A stretch of 64,000 bases of DNA from an uncultured Phycisphaerales bacterium (GTDB taxonomy: Bacteria > Planctomycetota > Phycisphaerae > Tepidisphaerales > Tepidisphaeraceae), in contig CAIQIQ010000145.1 in assembly GCA_903871935.1 (NCBI GenBank), positions 1 to 64,000 of the forward strand. Reading direction: 5' to 3'. Positions within the stretch are counted from its first letter, which is position 1; every line of letters begins with the position of its first letter. The notes below the pieces were generated by a model that was not told the DNA's origin, made no database searches, and worked only from the letters and a program-made list of their open reading frames with translations. The position numbers and the translations under genes were made by a program. This document shows positions 62,810 through 64,000 of the stretch, one piece after another.

Positions 62810-62828
62810 TTTTCACCGAAAGCGCAGG
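62810..62828 (+). promoter_or_regulatory. Hairpin just upstream of the MntP-like gene
   Basis: A perfect 7-base stem CCTGCGC/GCGCAGG with a short inner GGT...ACC pairing lies directly before the TTG start at 62836. Its 3' arm contains GCAGG, the only ribosome-site-like sequence, so pairing could hide it. Not similar to the yybP-ykoY manganese riboswitch as far as I can see. Confidence 0.35.
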
Positions 62829-62835
62829 TTGCGGT

Positions 62836-63438
62836 TTGCCAGTAGAAGCAATGCTGATGGGACTGGGACTGGGTATGGACGCGATGAGCGTCTCGGCGGC
62901 CGTTGGCGTGAAGTGGAACGGACCGCACCAGAAGTTCCGGCTGGGCTGGCACTTTGGACTCTTCCAGTTCCTGATGCCCTGTGCAGGCTTCGCGCTGGGG
63001 AAACCGCTGGCATCGATCCTGAGCACGTATGGCAAGTACGCAGCCGCCGCCCTGGTCTTTGGCCTGGGGGCGAAGATGCTCTGGGAGGTGATTCGCTCGC
63101 ATCCTGGATCGATTGCCGAAAAGGTCGATGATGCCGAAGAGCGAGCGCTGCATAAAATGGGACGTGATCCGACCAAGGGCCTATCGCTAGTTGCCATCTC
63201 CCTCGCGACCAGCCTTGATGCGCTGGTCGTTGGATTCTCGCTGGGAATTCGGTCAGTATCGACATACACTTGGAGCCACCTGCTTTACGATGCAACCATC
63301 ATTGGCCTGATTACGGGACTGATGGCGCTGCTGGGCGTCAACCTGGGACAACGTGCGGGACAGGTTCTTGGCCGACCCGCCGAGATCGCGGCCGCATTGA
63401 TCCTGATGGGACTGGCGGTTTCGTTCCTCCTGTTATGA
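62836..63438 (+). CDS. mntP: MntP-family manganese efflux pump
   Basis: A 200-residue protein with six membrane helices and the two conserved DA-containing half-motifs: GMDAMSVSAAVG (13-24) and ATSLDALVVGFSLG. These acidic residues bind manganese. TTG at 62836 is taken as the start because it preserves the family's N-terminal length; an ATG at 62851 would shorten helix 1 slightly. Convergent with the MFS gene. Confidence 0.93.
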   Translation: MPVEAMLMGLGLGMDAMSVSAAVGVKWNGPHQKFRLGWHFGLFQFLMPCAGFALGKPLASILSTYGKYAAAALVFGLGAKMLWEVIRSHPGSIAEKVDDAEERALHKMGRDPTKGLSLVAISLATSLDALVVGFSLGIRSVSTYTWSHLLYDATIIGLITGLMALLGVNLGQRAGQVLGRPAEIAAALILMGLAVSFLLL

Positions 63439-63459
63439 ATCGCCCGCGCCGCGGCACGC

Positions 63460-64000
63460 CTACTCAATCGGGAACGGCAGCGTGTGCTGCGGCGAGCGGG
63501 CGAAGAATCGCCAACTCACCATCAGGGACACAAGCTGCGCTGCGATAATGCATGCGACAATGGCGGGCCAGTCGCCCCGGCGCCAGGGGACCACCAGCGC
63601 GGTGGCGCCGGCCGAGCCGCCGAGGTAATAGCAGGAGACGTACAGACCTGAGGCGGCGGAGCGAGCGCCTTTGGCCGCCCTGCCGATGTGGCTGGAGGCG
63701 GCGGCCTGGCCGACAAACACGCCGGTGGAGGCAATGGCCACTCCGACGATGATGGCGAGCAGGGCTGGCACGAACATCAGCAGGCAACCTGCGATGACCA
63801 GGGCAACCGAGGCGGCGGCGCCGGCGCGATGGCCGGTGCGGTCGATCACCTTCCCGGACAGCGGCGTGACGACGATGCCCAGTGCATAGACGAGGAACAT
63901 CGCGCCCAAGGCTGAGGTGGAAAGCGAGAACGGCGGGCGGGCGAGGTAGAAGTTGATGTACGTGAACAGGCCAACGTGTGAGAACAGGACGATGAAGCCC
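63460..64000 (-). CDS. MFS transporter, cut by the window edge
   Basis: The last 180 or so residues of a major facilitator protein. Five or six membrane helices are visible, with the loop between helices 8 and 9 of the family (GKVIDRTGHRAG). The frame runs past 64000 without a start, so the N-terminal half is missing. Substrate unknown; resembles drug/sugar exporters of the YbfB/Bcr type at the general level only. Confidence 0.88.
   Translation of the reverse strand, partial: GFIVLFSHVGLFTYINFYLARPPFSLSTSALGAMFLVYALGIVVTPLSGKVIDRTGHRAGAAASVALVIAGCLLMFVPALLAIIVGVAIASTGVFVGQAAASSHIGRAAKGARSAASGLYVSCYYLGGSAGATALVVPWRRGDWPAIVACIIAAQLVSLMVSWRFFARSPQHTLPFPIE

Noticed and set aside
62760..62835. 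yybP-ykoY manganese riboswitch before mntP
   Set aside because: Only a single short hairpin is present and the conserved loops of that riboswitch were not found.

Overview
The window is GC-rich, with no plasmid, phage or insertion-sequence genes. Its gene content points to the chromosome of a planctomycete, probably a member of Phycisphaerae. The indicators are several small membrane proteins with a CxxC...CPECG zinc ribbon, a zinc-ribbon-headed Ser/Thr kinase, an ECF sigma factor with a long C-terminal extension, many lipoproteins, and an efflux system with very Gly-rich tails. This assignment rests on protein style, not on a 16S gene, because no rRNA and no ordinary tRNA was found.

Layout. 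1-791 is a non-coding, repeat-rich block. 792-2204 holds a DUF3185 protein and an HD-hydrolase/GNAT fusion. 2110-6427 (minus) holds three exported proteins. 6625-11767 holds a very large GH42-like lipoprotein and a CapA-family protein. 11819-12647 (minus) holds a GIY-YIG nuclease, a cluster of palindromes and a tmRNA gene (ssrA). 12732-16513 (minus) holds a WecA/TagO-type glycosyl-phosphate transferase, a nucleotide-sugar epimerase and serS. 17031-18372 holds acpS and an alpha/beta hydrolase. 18387-24166 (minus) is a tightly overlapping TolC / membrane-fusion / ATPase / permease efflux operon of MacAB type. 24322-28157 holds a UDP-glucuronate decarboxylase, an HtrA-like protease, a zinc-ribbon membrane protein and a lipoprotein. 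28179-30441 (minus) is tdh-kbl (threonine to glycine). Then come deoC, a ferritin and fusA.

35658-38375 is the Ser/Thr kinase, preceded by an intergenic stretch rich in hairpins. 38394-46648 (minus) looks like one five-gene saccharide-utilisation operon: two distant paralogues of a TIM-barrel-like family, a Gfo/Idh/MocA oxidoreductase, a parallel beta-helix lipoprotein and an esterase. 46862-55882 (minus) is an envelope and regulation block: a small ECF sigma factor overlapping a single-pass membrane protein, then a 705-residue protein joining an ECF sigma factor, a membrane segment, a middle domain and a CGPC thioredoxin domain, then a surface-type protein and two zinc-ribbon membrane proteins. 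55883-56962 is a second repeat-rich non-coding block sharing pieces with the first.

56963-63999 holds a universal stress protein, an Nramp transporter, efp, pyrH-frr, a PhyH-type dioxygenase, an MntP-type manganese exporter and the end of an MFS transporter cut by the window edge.

The items most worth pursuing are the sigma factor-thioredoxin fusion, the tmRNA/palindrome/GIY-YIG arrangement, the HD-GNAT fusion, and the iteron-like and DnaA-box-like repeats in the intergenic blocks.
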